Under the pieces are notes generated by a model. It was not told where the DNA came from and did not search any database. It saw only the letters and a list, made by a program, of their open reading frames with translations. Shown one piece after another: positions 26,413 through 36,574 of a stretch of 64,000 nucleotides of DNA. How positions within the stretch are numbered: the first letter of the stretch is position 1; the number at the start of each line of letters is the position of its first letter. The stretch is taken from positions 1 to 64,000 of the forward strand of contig JADJJK010000029.1 in the NCBI GenBank assembly GCA_016706545.1. Direction: 5' to 3'. A program made the position numbers and the translations under genes. The DNA comes from Myxococcales bacterium (GTDB taxonomy: Bacteria > Myxococcota_A > Polyangia > Haliangiales > Haliangiaceae).

Positions 26413-28071
26413 TCAGTTCTCCAGAAAGCAGCCCGGCGAGCAACCGTCGCCGCCGGCGAGGTTGCCGTCGTCGCACTCCTCGGTGTCGTCCCCCTGCGTG
26501 TCGCGGAAGCCATCGCCGCACACGTTGTCCCGGCACAGGCGGGTGCAGTCGCCAAACGGGCCAGTGCCCACGTCGCACTGCTCGAACCCGGCGCGGACGT
26601 ACGTGTCGCCGCAGCGCGCCAGCACGCACTCGCCGACGCAGCCGTCCGAGTTGGACATGTTGTGATCGTCGCACTCCTCGCCCGGATCGAGGACGCCGTT
26701 GTGGCAAGCCTCGAGCTGGCAGGTCGGCGAGCAGCCCGCGCCGCCGTCGCACTGCTCGATGCCCGGCGCCTGCGTATCCACGAAGCCATCGCCGCAAACG
26801 TTGAACTGGCAAGTGCTCAGGCAGTTGTCGGTGTTGCTGGTGTTGCGGTCGTCGCACTGCTCGGTCGCCTGCACGATGCCGTCGCCGCAGGACGGCAGCG
26901 TACAGTTGTTGCGGCAGCCGTCGTAGTCGATGTTGTTGCCGTCGTCGCACATCTCCAGGCGCAGGCCGGCGGTGTTGCGGTACCCATCGCCGCAGTAGCC
27001 GATCCGACACTCGCCATTGACCGCGATGCAGTCGTCGGCCAGATCGGCGTCGCCGTCGTCACACTGCTCGCCGGCCGCGGAGTTGAAGAAAGAGTCGCCG
27101 CAGACCACCAGCGTGCAGTTGGCGTCACAGTCGACGCTGTTCCCCATGTCGTCACACTCTTCGCCCGCCGCCCGGTTGGTGACGCCGTCGCCGCAGCGCG
27201 CCAGCGTGCAGTTCACGTTGCAGGTGGCGGTGTCGTTGGGGCCACCTGGATCGCATTGCTCGCTGCGCACCGGGTTGACGAAGCCATCGCCGCAGCTCGC
27301 GTCGGTGCAGTTGGCGTTGCAGGCCATGGTGTTGCCGCCCTCGTCGCACTGCTCACCGGCCACCGAGTTCTCCTGGCCATCGCCGCAGCGCGCCACCGAG
27401 CAATCGAAGTCGCAGGTGGAGGTGTTCACCGGCGCGCCGCTGTCGCAGTCCTCGCCGCGCACCCGGTTGATCTTGCCGTCGCCGCAAGACGCCAGCGTGC
27501 AATCGACGTTGCACATCAAGGTCTCGCGCGGCTGCGGCGGATCGCTCTTGCGCGCGGGCTTGACGCCATCGTCGCATTGCTCGATGGCCGGGCCGACCAG
27601 GTTGACGAAGCCGTCGCCGCACAGGTTGGGGTAGCAGTCCGCGCGGCAGGCGTCTTCGTTGACCTTGTTCATGTCGTCGCAGGTCTCGCCGAAGTCCAGG
27701 TTGCCGTTGCCGCAGGACTCCAGCAGGCACATGGAGGAGCAGCCGTCGTTGGCCCCCTGGTCGTCGCACTCCTCGCCGATGGCGGTGTCGTGGACGCCGT
27801 TGCCGCAGGTCTCATCGCTCTTGCAGTCCGCGGAGCAGCCGTCGCCGTCCCGCACGTTGCCGTCGTCACACACCTCGTCGAGCTGCTTGAGGTTGTCGCC
27901 GCAGCTCTCGGAGGCTTGCAGGCAGATCGCCTGCGCCGCCGCGCACTTGAACCCCGGCGGGCAGAAGATGCCGGACTGCTCGCACGCCGTGGACGACGGC
28001 TCGGTGCAGCTCGTGATCAGCGCGAAGAGCGCCAGCAGGACGCCACCACCCAGAAGAAAGATTCGGTTCAT
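26413..28071 (-). CDS. Lipoprotein of Cys-rich CGDG/EQCDDG repeats (DUF4215 type)
   Basis: A 552-aa protein: lipoprotein signal (MNRIFLLGGGVLLALFALIT then SC), a short Cys-rich head, and about fourteen repeats of the form SCGDGxxNxxxGEQCDDGNxxxxDxCxxxC. Each contributes several Cys and acidic residues, as in the Myxococcus Cys-rich repeat. Such proteins are thought to be cell-surface, disulfide-stabilised and possibly Ca-binding; their function is unknown. The start at 28071 is chosen because AGGA lies 8 nt before it; an ATG 6 nt upstream is possible. It lies 10 bp after the PEGA gene stop and is probably co-transcribed with it. Confidence 0.85.
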   Translation of the reverse strand: MNRIFLLGGGVLLALFALITSCTEPSSTACEQSGIFCPPGFKCAAAQAICLQASESCGDNLKQLDEVCDDGNVRDGDGCSADCKSDETCGNGVHDTAIGEECDDQGANDGCSSMCLLESCGNGNLDFGETCDDMNKVNEDACRADCYPNLCGDGFVNLVGPAIEQCDDGVKPARKSDPPQPRETLMCNVDCTLASCGDGKINRVRGEDCDSGAPVNTSTCDFDCSVARCGDGQENSVAGEQCDEGGNTMACNANCTDASCGDGFVNPVRSEQCDPGGPNDTATCNVNCTLARCGDGVTNRAAGEECDDMGNSVDCDANCTLVVCGDSFFNSAAGEQCDDGDADLADDCIAVNGECRIGYCGDGYRNTAGLRLEMCDDGNNIDYDGCRNNCTLPSCGDGIVQATEQCDDRNTSNTDNCLSTCQFNVCGDGFVDTQAPGIEQCDGGAGCSPTCQLEACHNGVLDPGEECDDHNMSNSDGCVGECVLARCGDTYVRAGFEQCDVGTGPFGDCTRLCRDNVCGDGFRDTQGDDTEECDDGNLAGGDGCSPGCFLEN

Positions 28072-28081
28072 GATCATGGTC

Positions 28082-29379
28082 CTAGAAGCGGAAGGAGGCC
28101 GCGGCGCCAGCGAGGCCGGGGCCGATCATCGGGCGCAGGCTCAGCGAGGCGGCGGGCGGGCCGCCGCCCTCTTTGGGCAGATCCTCTGGCCGTATCTGAT
28201 AGGGGCGCACGCGGTTGGCGTACGCCAGCACGAGCCCGGTGGCGATGGTGCCAGCGCCGAGCCCAAACCCCACCCACGCGAGCGTCTGCTTGCTGGTGCC
28301 GCTGTCGCGCATGTCCGTGAGCTCCGGCGTGATCGGGCAACCCGCCGCGCCGCACTTGCTGATGAGCGCGTCGAAGTCGCGGACCTCCGAGCGTCCGGAG
28401 ACGTAGATGAAGGACGACGCGATGGCCAGCGCGCCGCCGCCGCCCACCACCGCCCAGGGCACCCAGGTGCGCTGCCAGCGCCGGCGATGGCGCGTCAGCT
28501 CCTCGGCGGAGTACAGCTTGAGCGAGAAGCGCATGGTCTCGCCAGGCCCGATGTACGGCGCCTCCACGCTGGTGACATAGCCCGCCTTCTCCGCGACGAA
28601 GCTGTGCTTGCCGACCCGCACCAGCCCCTGATAGCGCCCTGGGCCGGTGAACACGACCTCGCCGTCCACCGCCACCTTGGCGCCAGGCTTGTCACAACTG
28701 ATGTCGACGTTCGCCACCTGCTTCTGCGCGAGCAACATGTAGTTCTTGGCTCGATCGTACTTGTCCTCGTCGAGCGGCGCCGGCCCATCCTTGGGGTTGT
28801 ACTTGAGCGCCTTGGTCAGGCTCTGGTACACATCGATGGGCTGGTCGAGGTTCATCATCGCCAGCGCGAGGTTGTAGTGGATGGCGGGGTGATCCCAGTG
28901 CGCGAGCGCGTCGCGATAGCGCTTGGCCGCGGTCACGAACACACCGTCGTTGAGCAGGGCGTTGCCCTCGCGAAAGTGCCGCAGCGCCTCCGCCTGATCC
29001 TCGGGCGAGACGCCAGCGACCCACGGCCGGTCTGCGGCGGCGCCCAGCGTCTGGTTCTTGTCCACCGACTCCACGGGCACCTTGGGCGCCGGCTTGCCGT
29101 TCTTGCCTGGCGCTGTCGGTGCCGCGGGCGCTGTCGGCGCCGCGGGCGCTGTCGCCGGCGCTGCTGCCGCGCCGCTGCCGGCCGCGGGCGCCGCCGCGCC
29201 GCCGGCGCTGCTGCCGCGCCGCTGCCGGCCGAAGGGGACGGCGCAGCGGGCGGCGGCGCGGCGGGCTGCGCCGCCGCCCGCTGCGCCACCAGCGCGACGG
29301 CCGCGAGCGCCGCGACGGCCGCGGCTACCAAGGGGTTCGTCCATGACCGTTTGCGATTCCCAAGACCCATAGCGTTCAT
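28082..29379 (-). pseudogene. PEGA/TPR-type exported protein, out of frame through a 47-bp duplication
   Basis: The N-terminal signal MNAMGLGNRKRSWTNPLVAA with a hydrophobic run up to AQPAAP lies in one frame. The mature protein lies in another: TPR-like DQAEALRHFREGNALLNDGV, a PEGA domain (CDKPGAKVAVDGEVVFTGPG), then transmembrane segments near WVPWAVVGGGGALAIASSF and LAWVGFGLGAGTIATGLVLA. Between them a 32-bp sequence is repeated 47 bp apart (29154-29185 and 29201-29232). Removing one 47-bp unit joins the two frames exactly (SAGSGAAAAPATAPAAPTAP) and gives a 416-aa protein. PEGA proteins beside kinases are common in myxobacteria and probably tether or sense at the envelope. Confidence 0.78.
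29154..29232. repeat. 32-bp direct repeat, offset 47 bp, causing a frame shift
   Basis: Two identical 32-bp copies at 29154-29185 and 29201-29232 with 15 bp between. The 47-bp offset is not a multiple of three and accounts precisely for the frame change in the PEGA gene. The tract codes for Pro/Ala-rich linker. Confidence 0.85.
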
Positions 29380-32320
29380 CCATCTCCTCGTACCCAAGCA
29401 CCACCAGGCAAGTCCCACGCCTGGCACCCGGGCTATTTCAGATCCTCGATGACCTTGCTGCCGAGCTGTACCTCGAGCTTCTTGGCGCGCTCCTTCTCCT
29501 TCTTGAGAAGGCCCTCGGTCTCCGTCTTGGCGCGCAGCGCTTCCTCCCGCGCCGCGATCGCGGCCTGGCTGGCCTTGACCGCCGCGTCGCTGGAGCGCTC
29601 GGCATCTCGGCGCGCCACCTCTGCTTCGTCGAGCGCCAGCGCCAGATCCCGGCCGCTTAGCTCCAGCTCTTCCTTCTTCTTCTTGAGCTCCTCCACCTTG
29701 CGCTGCAGCTCGAGCCCGGTCTTGTTGAGCTCCTCCAGCGCCTTGATGCGCGCGGCGGACGCCTCTTCCTTCTCCTTGGCCTGGCGGCCGGCCTCGCGCA
29801 TGGCGGCCACCGCCGCCGCAGCCTGGCTCTTGGCCTCGCCGCGTGACCGCTGGATCACCACCAGCGCGACCATCGTCGCCGCCACCACCGCCAGCATGAA
29901 CACGAAGCCGCCCACCACCGCCGCGCGCTTGCGCCGCGCCGCCCGGGTCGACGCCGCGATCACCGCGTCGACGTAGACCCGCTCCAGATCCGGAAGGATG
30001 CCGCGGTAGCGCCTGCGCCAGCGCCGCGCCTCCTCCGCCAGCTCGCCGCGCCACAGCAGATCGGGGCTCTTGCCCTTGGTCTGCCACTGCCGCGCCGCCG
30101 TGCGGAGCTGGTCCATGAGGACCGAGTCTTCCTGCGTCTCCTCGAGCCAGCGGCGCAGCGTGGGCCAGCTCTGGATCAGCGACTCGTGGACGATCTCCGC
30201 GGTCGAGCCGCGATCGGAGGTGCCCGGCGCCATGCCCGAGGACGACACCACCAGGAGCCGGGCCGCCACGAGCTGGTCGAGCAGGCCGGAGATCTCCGCG
30301 GCGTCGCGCGACAGCTCGCGCAGCTCGCCCAGCGGCACGATCGCGCGCGTGCGCTCTGGGGTCACCAGGCGCAGCATGATGGCGCGCACCAGCGGCTGAC
30401 GCTGCGCGCCCAGGTCCGACACCACGCGGTCCGCGTGGCTGGCCAGCGCGCCGCCCACCCCGCCCATCTGCGCGTAGGCCAGGTGGGTCAGCATCTTGCG
30501 GCTCTGGTCTCGGCTCTCCCAGAGCCTGGCCGCGGCGAACTTGCAAGAGCGGCAAGGCCCCTGGCGTGGTCTCCAGGTGATCGAGCATGTCCTCCACGAT
30601 GGAGGGCAGCTCGAACTGGAAGCCCGCCATCTCCGCCGGCTGCACCAGCGCCTCGCGCAGCCCCTCGCGGTTGGGCGGCCCCAGGAAGAACAAGCCCTGC
30701 ATCAGCTCGTTCATGAAGCCCTGGTCCTCCGCCACGCGGTCCAGGAAGTCCGAGCGCATGGACACCACCACGCGCAGCGGGCTCGTCGGATCGTCGGCGA
30801 CCGCGGCGAGGCACGCCGTGAAGGCGCGGCGGATCTCCGGATCCGTCACCTGCGTGTAGAGCTCTTCGAACTGATCGACGAACACCAGCATGCGCCGGCC
30901 GTCGCGCCGCGCGCGGCTGCGCAGCACCGAGCCCAGGTGCCCCGGCTCGCGCCGCAGCTTGTCGGCGAGCGCGCGCTGCTCCTCCAGCTCGTCCACCAGG
31001 TTGACCGCGGTGGCCACCATGGGCGAGATCATCTGCGCCAGCGAGTCCAGCGGCTGGCGCCCCGGGCGAACCACCAGCGTCTCCCAGCTCTCGCCGGAGC
31101 GCTTGAGCGCCGGCACCACGCCGGCGCGCACGAACGAGCTCTTGCCGACGCCGGACGAGCCCACCACGCCGATGAGGGCGCGATCGCGCAGCCGGGTCAC
31201 CATCGCCGCGACCTCGCGGTTGCGGCCGAAGAACTTGTCGGCGTCGACCTCCTGAAACGACGCCAGCCCGGCGTACGGCGTGTCGTCGGACGCGAGCTGC
31301 GCGAGCTGCTTGCGCCCGGGCAAGAACGCCTCGAGTGCGTGCAGCAGCTCGGCGGCCGAGCCCACGCGCTCGTGCTTGAGCTTGCGCAGGCAGCGGTCGA
31401 CGATCTCGATGAGCTCCGGTGGGACGTCCGAGGGCGCCGCGTCGCGCAGCGACGGCATCGGCATCTCGAGCATCGCGGTCACCATGAGCGCGTGGCCGTC
31501 CATGGGATAGAGCGGGTGGCGACCGGCGATCATGCGATAGAGCAGGATGCCGCAAGCCCAGACGTCGGTGAGGTGATCGATCTCGACGCCGATGCCCCAC
31601 TGCTCCGGCGACATGTACTTGAGCGTGCCCATGATCGTGCCGACCCGGGTCAACGCGGTGTTGCTGCCGGTGGCCAGCTCAAGCGGCGTGGGCAGGCGGA
31701 TCTGACCGCTACTGCCGCCGGGCTCGCGAGCGCGCTCCGGGCCGCCCTCCACCTGCGGCTGCAGCACCTTGGCGATGCCGAAATCGAGCACCTTGAGGGT
31801 GCCGTTCGCGGTGACGAAGATGTTGTCGGGCTTGAGATCGCGATGGACGATGCCCTGCTCGTGCGCGCACGCCAGCGCGCGCAGCACCGGGACCATGATC
31901 TCCACCGCGCGGGTGTATGGCAGCTTCTGCGCGTTCTCCGTGTAGTGGGTGAGCGGGTGCCCTTGCAGGAACTCCAGCACCATGAACGGGCTGCCCAGGT
32001 GCTCGCCCACTTCATAGATGACGACGATGTTCTCGTGCTGACAGCGCGCCGTGGCGCGCGCCTCGACGAGAAAACGCTGCGTGAGCTCGGGCTGCGTGGT
32101 GTGGAGGAACTTGATGGCGACCCGTCGGCCCAGGCGCAGATCGCGCGCCACGAACACGGTGCCCATGCCGCCTTCGCCGATCTGCTTGATCAGCTCGTAC
32201 TGCTGGATGCGCACCCCAGGCTTGGGCGCGCCTGATACCGGATGCACGCCAGTGGGCGCCTGAAACGCATCCCAGGCGCTGGTCCCCGCCGTGCTCGGCG
32301 GGGTGCTCGGGCTCACGCTC

Positions 32321-32398
32321 GGCGGCGTGCTCGGCGCCACGCTCGGGCTCACCACGCTCGGCGGCGTGCTCGGCGCCACGCTCGGGCTCACCACGCTC
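32321..32398. repeat. Perfect 39-bp tandem duplication in kinase-nSTAND gene
   Basis: Two identical 39-bp units (32321-32359 and 32360-32398) code for the SPSVAPSTPPSVV repeats of the disordered N-terminus. They are in frame, so the protein is only lengthened. Confidence 0.8.
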
Positions 32399-32652
32399 GG
32401 CGCCGCAGACTCCCGCCGCATGCGATGCGGCACGATGGTGACATCGGTCGGCGTCGTGAGCGGCACGCCGGCTGGCTCGGTGGCGTCGAGCGGCAGCGGC
32501 CGGATCGCGGGGCCGTTGTGCCCGGTGCCCTGGCCATACGCCACCCCGCCGAGCGCCGCCGAGCGCACCGAGGGCCGCGAGGAGGGGCTCGCCGAACCAG
32601 TGCCCGCGGCCAGCGGATGAGATGGCGGCGGCGGCGCGCCTGGCGGCGCAGC

Positions 32653-32700
32653 CTGAGGGTGAGCCTGATGCGGCGCCTGAGGGTGAGCCTGATGCGGCGC
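32653..32700. repeat. Perfect 24-bp tandem duplication in kinase-nSTAND gene
   Basis: Two identical 24-bp units code for the PQAPHQAH repeats near the N-terminus. They are in frame. Confidence 0.75.
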
Positions 32701-32883
32701 CTGAGGCTGCCCATGATCCGCGGGCGAGGCGGTGGTCGCACGACGTCGCGTGATCGAATAGGAGCCAGCGGTCGGGCTGGCCACCCCGACGAGGGTGTGC
32801 CGATTCGATGGAACGAAAGGCTCCGGCTCCCCCGCCTCCGGACCTTTCCCAAGTCCCTTGCGATCGTCTTGCTGGTCACTCAT

Positions 32884-33187
32884 CTCGGCCCTCCGAGCTG
32901 CGTTCGTGGCACCCAACCCAACCTTCGCCGATTGCGAACGATCCCCTCAGAAGGTGCGCGTAACGAATAGTACACAGCGTGCAATCAGCGAACTACTGAA
33001 AAGCCACGGACAGCTACGAAATCTTTGCACTCCCCGCGTCGCAGCGCAAGAAATCACTGCTGCTGCGCTCCAACTACATCTGAGCGTTTTGCCTACGACA
33101 GCAACGGTCAGCGAGCGGAGGCTCGCCTCGCCACTTATGCCCTCCATCAGCTCCTCTGGAGGAGGTGCTACTCGATGCGAGTCGGTG
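32884..33187. other. Intergenic region upstream of kinase-nSTAND gene
   Basis: A 304-bp AT-richer gap between the AAA+ gene stop and the kinase start, both on the minus strand. It should hold the kinase promoter. Its left end (toward 33187) adjoins a 20-bp tandem duplication that covers the AAA+ stop. No ORF with protein-like composition is seen. Confidence 0.5.
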
Positions 33188-33203
33188 CTACTCGATGCGA
33201 GTC
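33164..33203. repeat. 20-bp tandem duplication over the AAA+ stop codon
   Basis: Two perfect copies of a 20-bp unit at 33164-33183 and 33184-33203. Each contains the imperfect palindrome CTCGATGCGAG. The TAG stop of the AAA+ gene (33188-33190) lies in the second copy, and the first copy would provide the same stop if one were lost. Confidence 0.8.
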
Positions 33204-36200
33204 GAGGTCGAGAGCTTGCCCATCTCGCGGTATTCGAGCTGGATCGCGCGCATCAGGTAGTCCTGGCTGAGCGACCTGCCCTCATGGGCTGCCAGGAAGG
33301 CCGCGCGGATCGCCGCGTTTCGAATGTAGCCACCGGACATGGGGAACCGGCGCGCCAGGTCGGCGAAGTCGAACTGCCCTTCTGTCGGCGTCTGCGGCGT
33401 GACGTGCGCGGCCCACAGCCGGACGCGCATGTCTTCATCCGGAAACGGGAACTGCAGCCGCAGCGAGAGCCGCCGCTTGAACGCCGGATCGATCGCGCCG
33501 TCGAGGTTGGAGGTGAGCACCGCGACGCCCTCGAACGTGTCCAGGCGCTGCAGGAGGTAGTTGACCTCGAGGTTGGCGTAGCGGTCGTTGGAGGTCTTGA
33601 CGTCGGTGCGCTTGGCAAAGAGCGAGTCGGCCTCATCGAACAAGATGAGCACCTGACCGTCTTCGGCGGCGTCGAACACCTCCGCCAGGTTCTTCTCCGT
33701 CTCACCCAGCCACTTGGACACCACGCGCGCCAGGTCCACGCGATAGAGGTCCAGCCCAAGCTCGGTGGCGATGACGCCGGCCACCATGGTCTTGCCGGTA
33801 CCGGGCGGGCCATAGAACAGCGCCGTGAGCCCGCGCGCCGTGCTCATCTTGGCCTCGTAGCCCCAGTTCTCGAACACGATGCGCCGGTGGCGCGCGCGCC
33901 CGATGAACTCCCGCAGGCTATCTAGCATCTCCTCGGGCAAGGCCACGTCCTCCCACGACGCCACGCGGGTGATGCGGGTGGCCACGTGGTCCAGGCGCGT
34001 CGCCACGTACTGCCGCACCTGCTCGTCGAGCGCCGCGGTCTGATCCACGGTCTCATCCGCGGCGCTGCGCCGCGACGCCACGTGCGAGGCCACGGCCTGG
34101 ATGACGCCGGGGCCGATGCGATAGCGCGACGCCAGGTGATCGAAGTTGGCGGAGATGCCAAGCTCCCCGCACAGGCCGGCCCACACGTCCGCGCGCTGCG
34201 ACTCCAGCAGCGGCGGCAAGGTGACGGTGATGAAGCCGGCGTCCATCGGCAGCATGCTCTCGGGGCTGGTGCGCACGATCACGGGGCCAGGGTGCGTGCG
34301 CAGCACCTGCCGCACCATCTCGCGCAGGTCCGCGTCGGTGGGCTCGATGGCCTCGAGGCCGGACAGCATGGGGATGAGCCCATGGACGTTGGCGCGAAAC
34401 AGCGCGTTTCTCAGCATCGCCACCATCTCGCGCGGCGCGCGCGGCATGCGCTGCGTGTCGATGGCCACCACCTCGCGCCCCACCCGCGCCGCCAGGGCCG
34501 CGATCACGCTGTGCCGGCCGAGCCCGCGGCGACCGCGCACCACGAGCCGCAGCGGATCCTGCGGCGGCCGCGGCTGCGCCAGGTGGGCCACCAGATCGCG
34601 CTTGACCGAGGCCACCAGGAAGATCTGGTCCAGCGATCGATCCGCGATCCGCACCGTGGAGATGTCATCGGTGCGGGGGATGGGCAAGCCGCGCAAGCGA
34701 TCCAGCAACGCATCCGGCACCACGATGGGCGCGAACAGCGATCCCGAGGAGCTGGCCCCGACCAGCACCATGCCGTTGCGCACCAGGCGCGCGTCCGGCG
34801 CGAGCTCGCGCGCGATCTGGTCGCGCAGCGCGCTCTGCTCCCCGACGATCTGCTCGATCAGGAAGCGATCCACCAGCGGGCGGTTGGGATCGTTGCTGAG
34901 CACGGCGTACAGCCGCGCGATCTCGCCGCGCAGCGCCGGCGCCGCGGCCAGCAGCAAGATCTGCGCGGCCACCGGCGAGAGCCGCATCTCGCGCGCCAGC
35001 TCGGAGAACGGCAAGCGGATGCCGCGCTCGGCGCTGGCCGCCGCGCGCAACGAGGCCTCCCGCTGCCGCTTCTCGACCTCGGCCTTGCCTTCGATGAGCT
35101 TCTCCGGCGCGGCCCCGGCCACGTCGCCGACCAGCGCGCCGACCTCCAGCTCGAACGGCCGCTTGGTGCCATGCGGGGTCGACAGCCGGCCGCTGTTCCA
35201 GGCGTCCGCGATGGCCAGCGCCACCCGCGCGGAGACCAGGTCCAGCATGGCGTCGAGGTGGGCGCGCGCGGTCAGGTACGGCGAGCTCTCGCCCTCGCGT
35301 ACCGAGGGCGCCGGTGGCGGTGGCGGCCCCAGCGCCAGCGGTAGATCGTCCGGCACATCGACCCGACGGGGGCGCTGCGGCGTGGTGATCGGCGCCTCGC
35401 CAGCGGCAGCGTCGGTGGGCGCGGGCCGCCGCCGGCCCTCGCTGACCGCGTGGGCGCCTGGGAGCACAGGCTCAACGCCGCTGCGCTCGCCGTCGCCGTC
35501 CCTGGCTTGCGGCGCGCCGGTCAGCTCCTCCAAGGTGGGCTCGGGGGTCTCGCGCTTGACCGCGCGAAACAGCTCGCTCACCACGACGTGCAGGACCTCG
35601 CCCTCGCGGCCATCGCCGAGCGCCAGCACCACGTGCTTGCCGTCCTGATCGCAGGCCATCTCGATGATGGCGGAGGGCGCCACCGCGGTGCCGACGATCT
35701 TGCCGTACCGCAGATCGACGCGGGTGACCTCCTGATCGCCATCGTAGATGAAGGCCTGGCCGAGCTGCTCTGCCACGCACCAGCACGCGGACTTGCTGAC
35801 CGGGATGTGGTGGATCGCGGCGCCCGTCGGCCCCACCACGCGAAACGCATCCCCGCCGTCGCCGCGGATCAGCGCCGCCACCGCCCGGCCGCCGAACAAG
35901 AACCACGCGCCAAGGACGTCGCCGCCCAGCGGCGCGAGCGTGCGCCAGGCCTCGCGGCCCCCGCGATCGAGCGCGCGCAGCCGATCTGGCCCTGCCACCA
36001 GGCTGCGCCACCCGTACACCGCCACCGGGCGCTCTCCGGCGGCCAGATCGTCCAGCGGGTCAGCGATGATCGCGTCCGACCGCACCGAGACCAGGACCGA
36101 GTTTGGCTCGCTCATGATCACGGCCTCGGACGACTGGTGGCCATGACCGGCGATGAGCCGAGACGCGGTCACCGGCAGCACGAGCTGAGGCTCGAGCAGC

Positions 36201-36412
36201 GTCAGGTCCTCCAGCGCGCGCCGGTGCAGCGCGGTGCCGTGGACCGTCCAGAGCTGCTTGGCCACGAAGTCGAAGTCATCGCCGCTGGCGACCCAGCGAT
36301 TGCCAGCGGTGCCCAGCAGGTCGATGACCTCCAGCTCCTCGCCAGAACGGATGGCCACCCACCGACCCGTGCGAGACATCGCGAGCTTGCGCGGAGGCAC
36401 CGAGACCGTCAT
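33188..36412 (-). CDS. Large AAA+ ATPase with beta-propeller-like N-terminus
   Basis: A 1074-aa protein. The N-terminal ~320 residues are beta-rich with recurring motifs of propeller type (GRWVAIRSGEELEVIDLLG, QAFIYDGDQEVTRVDLRYG, GKHVVLALGDGREGEVLHVV). A charged Pro-rich linker (~320-390) follows, then a helical region and a degenerate first AAA domain (LRLVVRGRRGLGRHSVIAAL, ~615-800). A complete AAA+ domain (about 830-1060) has GPPGTGKT Walker A, QVLILFDEADSLF Walker B, VLTSNLDGAIDPAFKRRLS sensor/Arg-finger region. The C-terminal half resembles the SpoVK/FtsH-like ATPases found with extracellular contractile injection systems, but no other such gene is here. It is likely a remodelling ATPase. 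It is followed at some distance by the kinase-nSTAND gene. Confidence 0.82.
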   Translation of the reverse strand: MTVSVPPRKLAMSRTGRWVAIRSGEELEVIDLLGTAGNRWVASGDDFDFVAKQLWTVHGTALHRRALEDLTLLEPQLVLPVTASRLIAGHGHQSSEAVIMSEPNSVLVSVRSDAIIADPLDDLAAGERPVAVYGWRSLVAGPDRLRALDRGGREAWRTLAPLGGDVLGAWFLFGGRAVAALIRGDGGDAFRVVGPTGAAIHHIPVSKSACWCVAEQLGQAFIYDGDQEVTRVDLRYGKIVGTAVAPSAIIEMACDQDGKHVVLALGDGREGEVLHVVVSELFRAVKRETPEPTLEELTGAPQARDGDGERSGVEPVLPGAHAVSEGRRRPAPTDAAAGEAPITTPQRPRRVDVPDDLPLALGPPPPPAPSVREGESSPYLTARAHLDAMLDLVSARVALAIADAWNSGRLSTPHGTKRPFELEVGALVGDVAGAAPEKLIEGKAEVEKRQREASLRAAASAERGIRLPFSELAREMRLSPVAAQILLLAAAPALRGEIARLYAVLSNDPNRPLVDRFLIEQIVGEQSALRDQIARELAPDARLVRNGMVLVGASSSGSLFAPIVVPDALLDRLRGLPIPRTDDISTVRIADRSLDQIFLVASVKRDLVAHLAQPRPPQDPLRLVVRGRRGLGRHSVIAALAARVGREVVAIDTQRMPRAPREMVAMLRNALFRANVHGLIPMLSGLEAIEPTDADLREMVRQVLRTHPGPVIVRTSPESMLPMDAGFITVTLPPLLESQRADVWAGLCGELGISANFDHLASRYRIGPGVIQAVASHVASRRSAADETVDQTAALDEQVRQYVATRLDHVATRITRVASWEDVALPEEMLDSLREFIGRARHRRIVFENWGYEAKMSTARGLTALFYGPPGTGKTMVAGVIATELGLDLYRVDLARVVSKWLGETEKNLAEVFDAAEDGQVLILFDEADSLFAKRTDVKTSNDRYANLEVNYLLQRLDTFEGVAVLTSNLDGAIDPAFKRRLSLRLQFPFPDEDMRVRLWAAHVTPQTPTEGQFDFADLARRFPMSGGYIRNAAIRAAFLAAHEGRSLSQDYLMRAIQLEYREMGKLSTSTRIE

Positions 36413-36574
36413 GTGCTCGCCGATTGTACTCGCTGCGGCCAGAGATTCCCCAGCGGGTGTCGAAAAAACCCCGATCGACGCCGCAGATTGTTGGAAACGC
36501 TCGCCCTTGGCCTCCCCGAGCGCACCGAGGAAGACGCGGCTCGCGGCGGGGTCGTCGTGCGCGCGCGGAGCGCC

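Larger units (their letters stand above)
29433..32883 (-). pseudogene. Ser/Thr kinase-nSTAND NTPase fusion with a 1-nt frame break
   Basis: N-terminal Pro/Ser/His-rich disordered region (1-225), kinase domain (about 230-490: GEGGMGTVFVARD, VAIKFLH, HRDLKPDN, DFGIAKV, MSPEQWG), then an nSTAND-type P-loop NTPase (about 535-800: FFGRNREV, VGSSGVGKSSFV, MLVFVDQFEELY). A TM segment (VGGFVFMLAVVAATMVALVV) and a long coiled coil end the protein. The frame is lost after TTPGALPLLQ at about 30540. The other frame continues FAAARLWESRDQSRKMLTHL, the expected next segment, if one base in TTGCAAG (30540-30543) is removed; the corrected length is 1149 aa. ATG 32883 has GGAGG 8 nt upstream. Such fusions are proposed to be large signalling hubs. 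Confidence 0.8.

Noticed and set aside
33188..36412. Contractile injection system locus
   Set aside because: Only the ATPase resembles one; sheath, tube, spike and baseplate genes are absent from the window.
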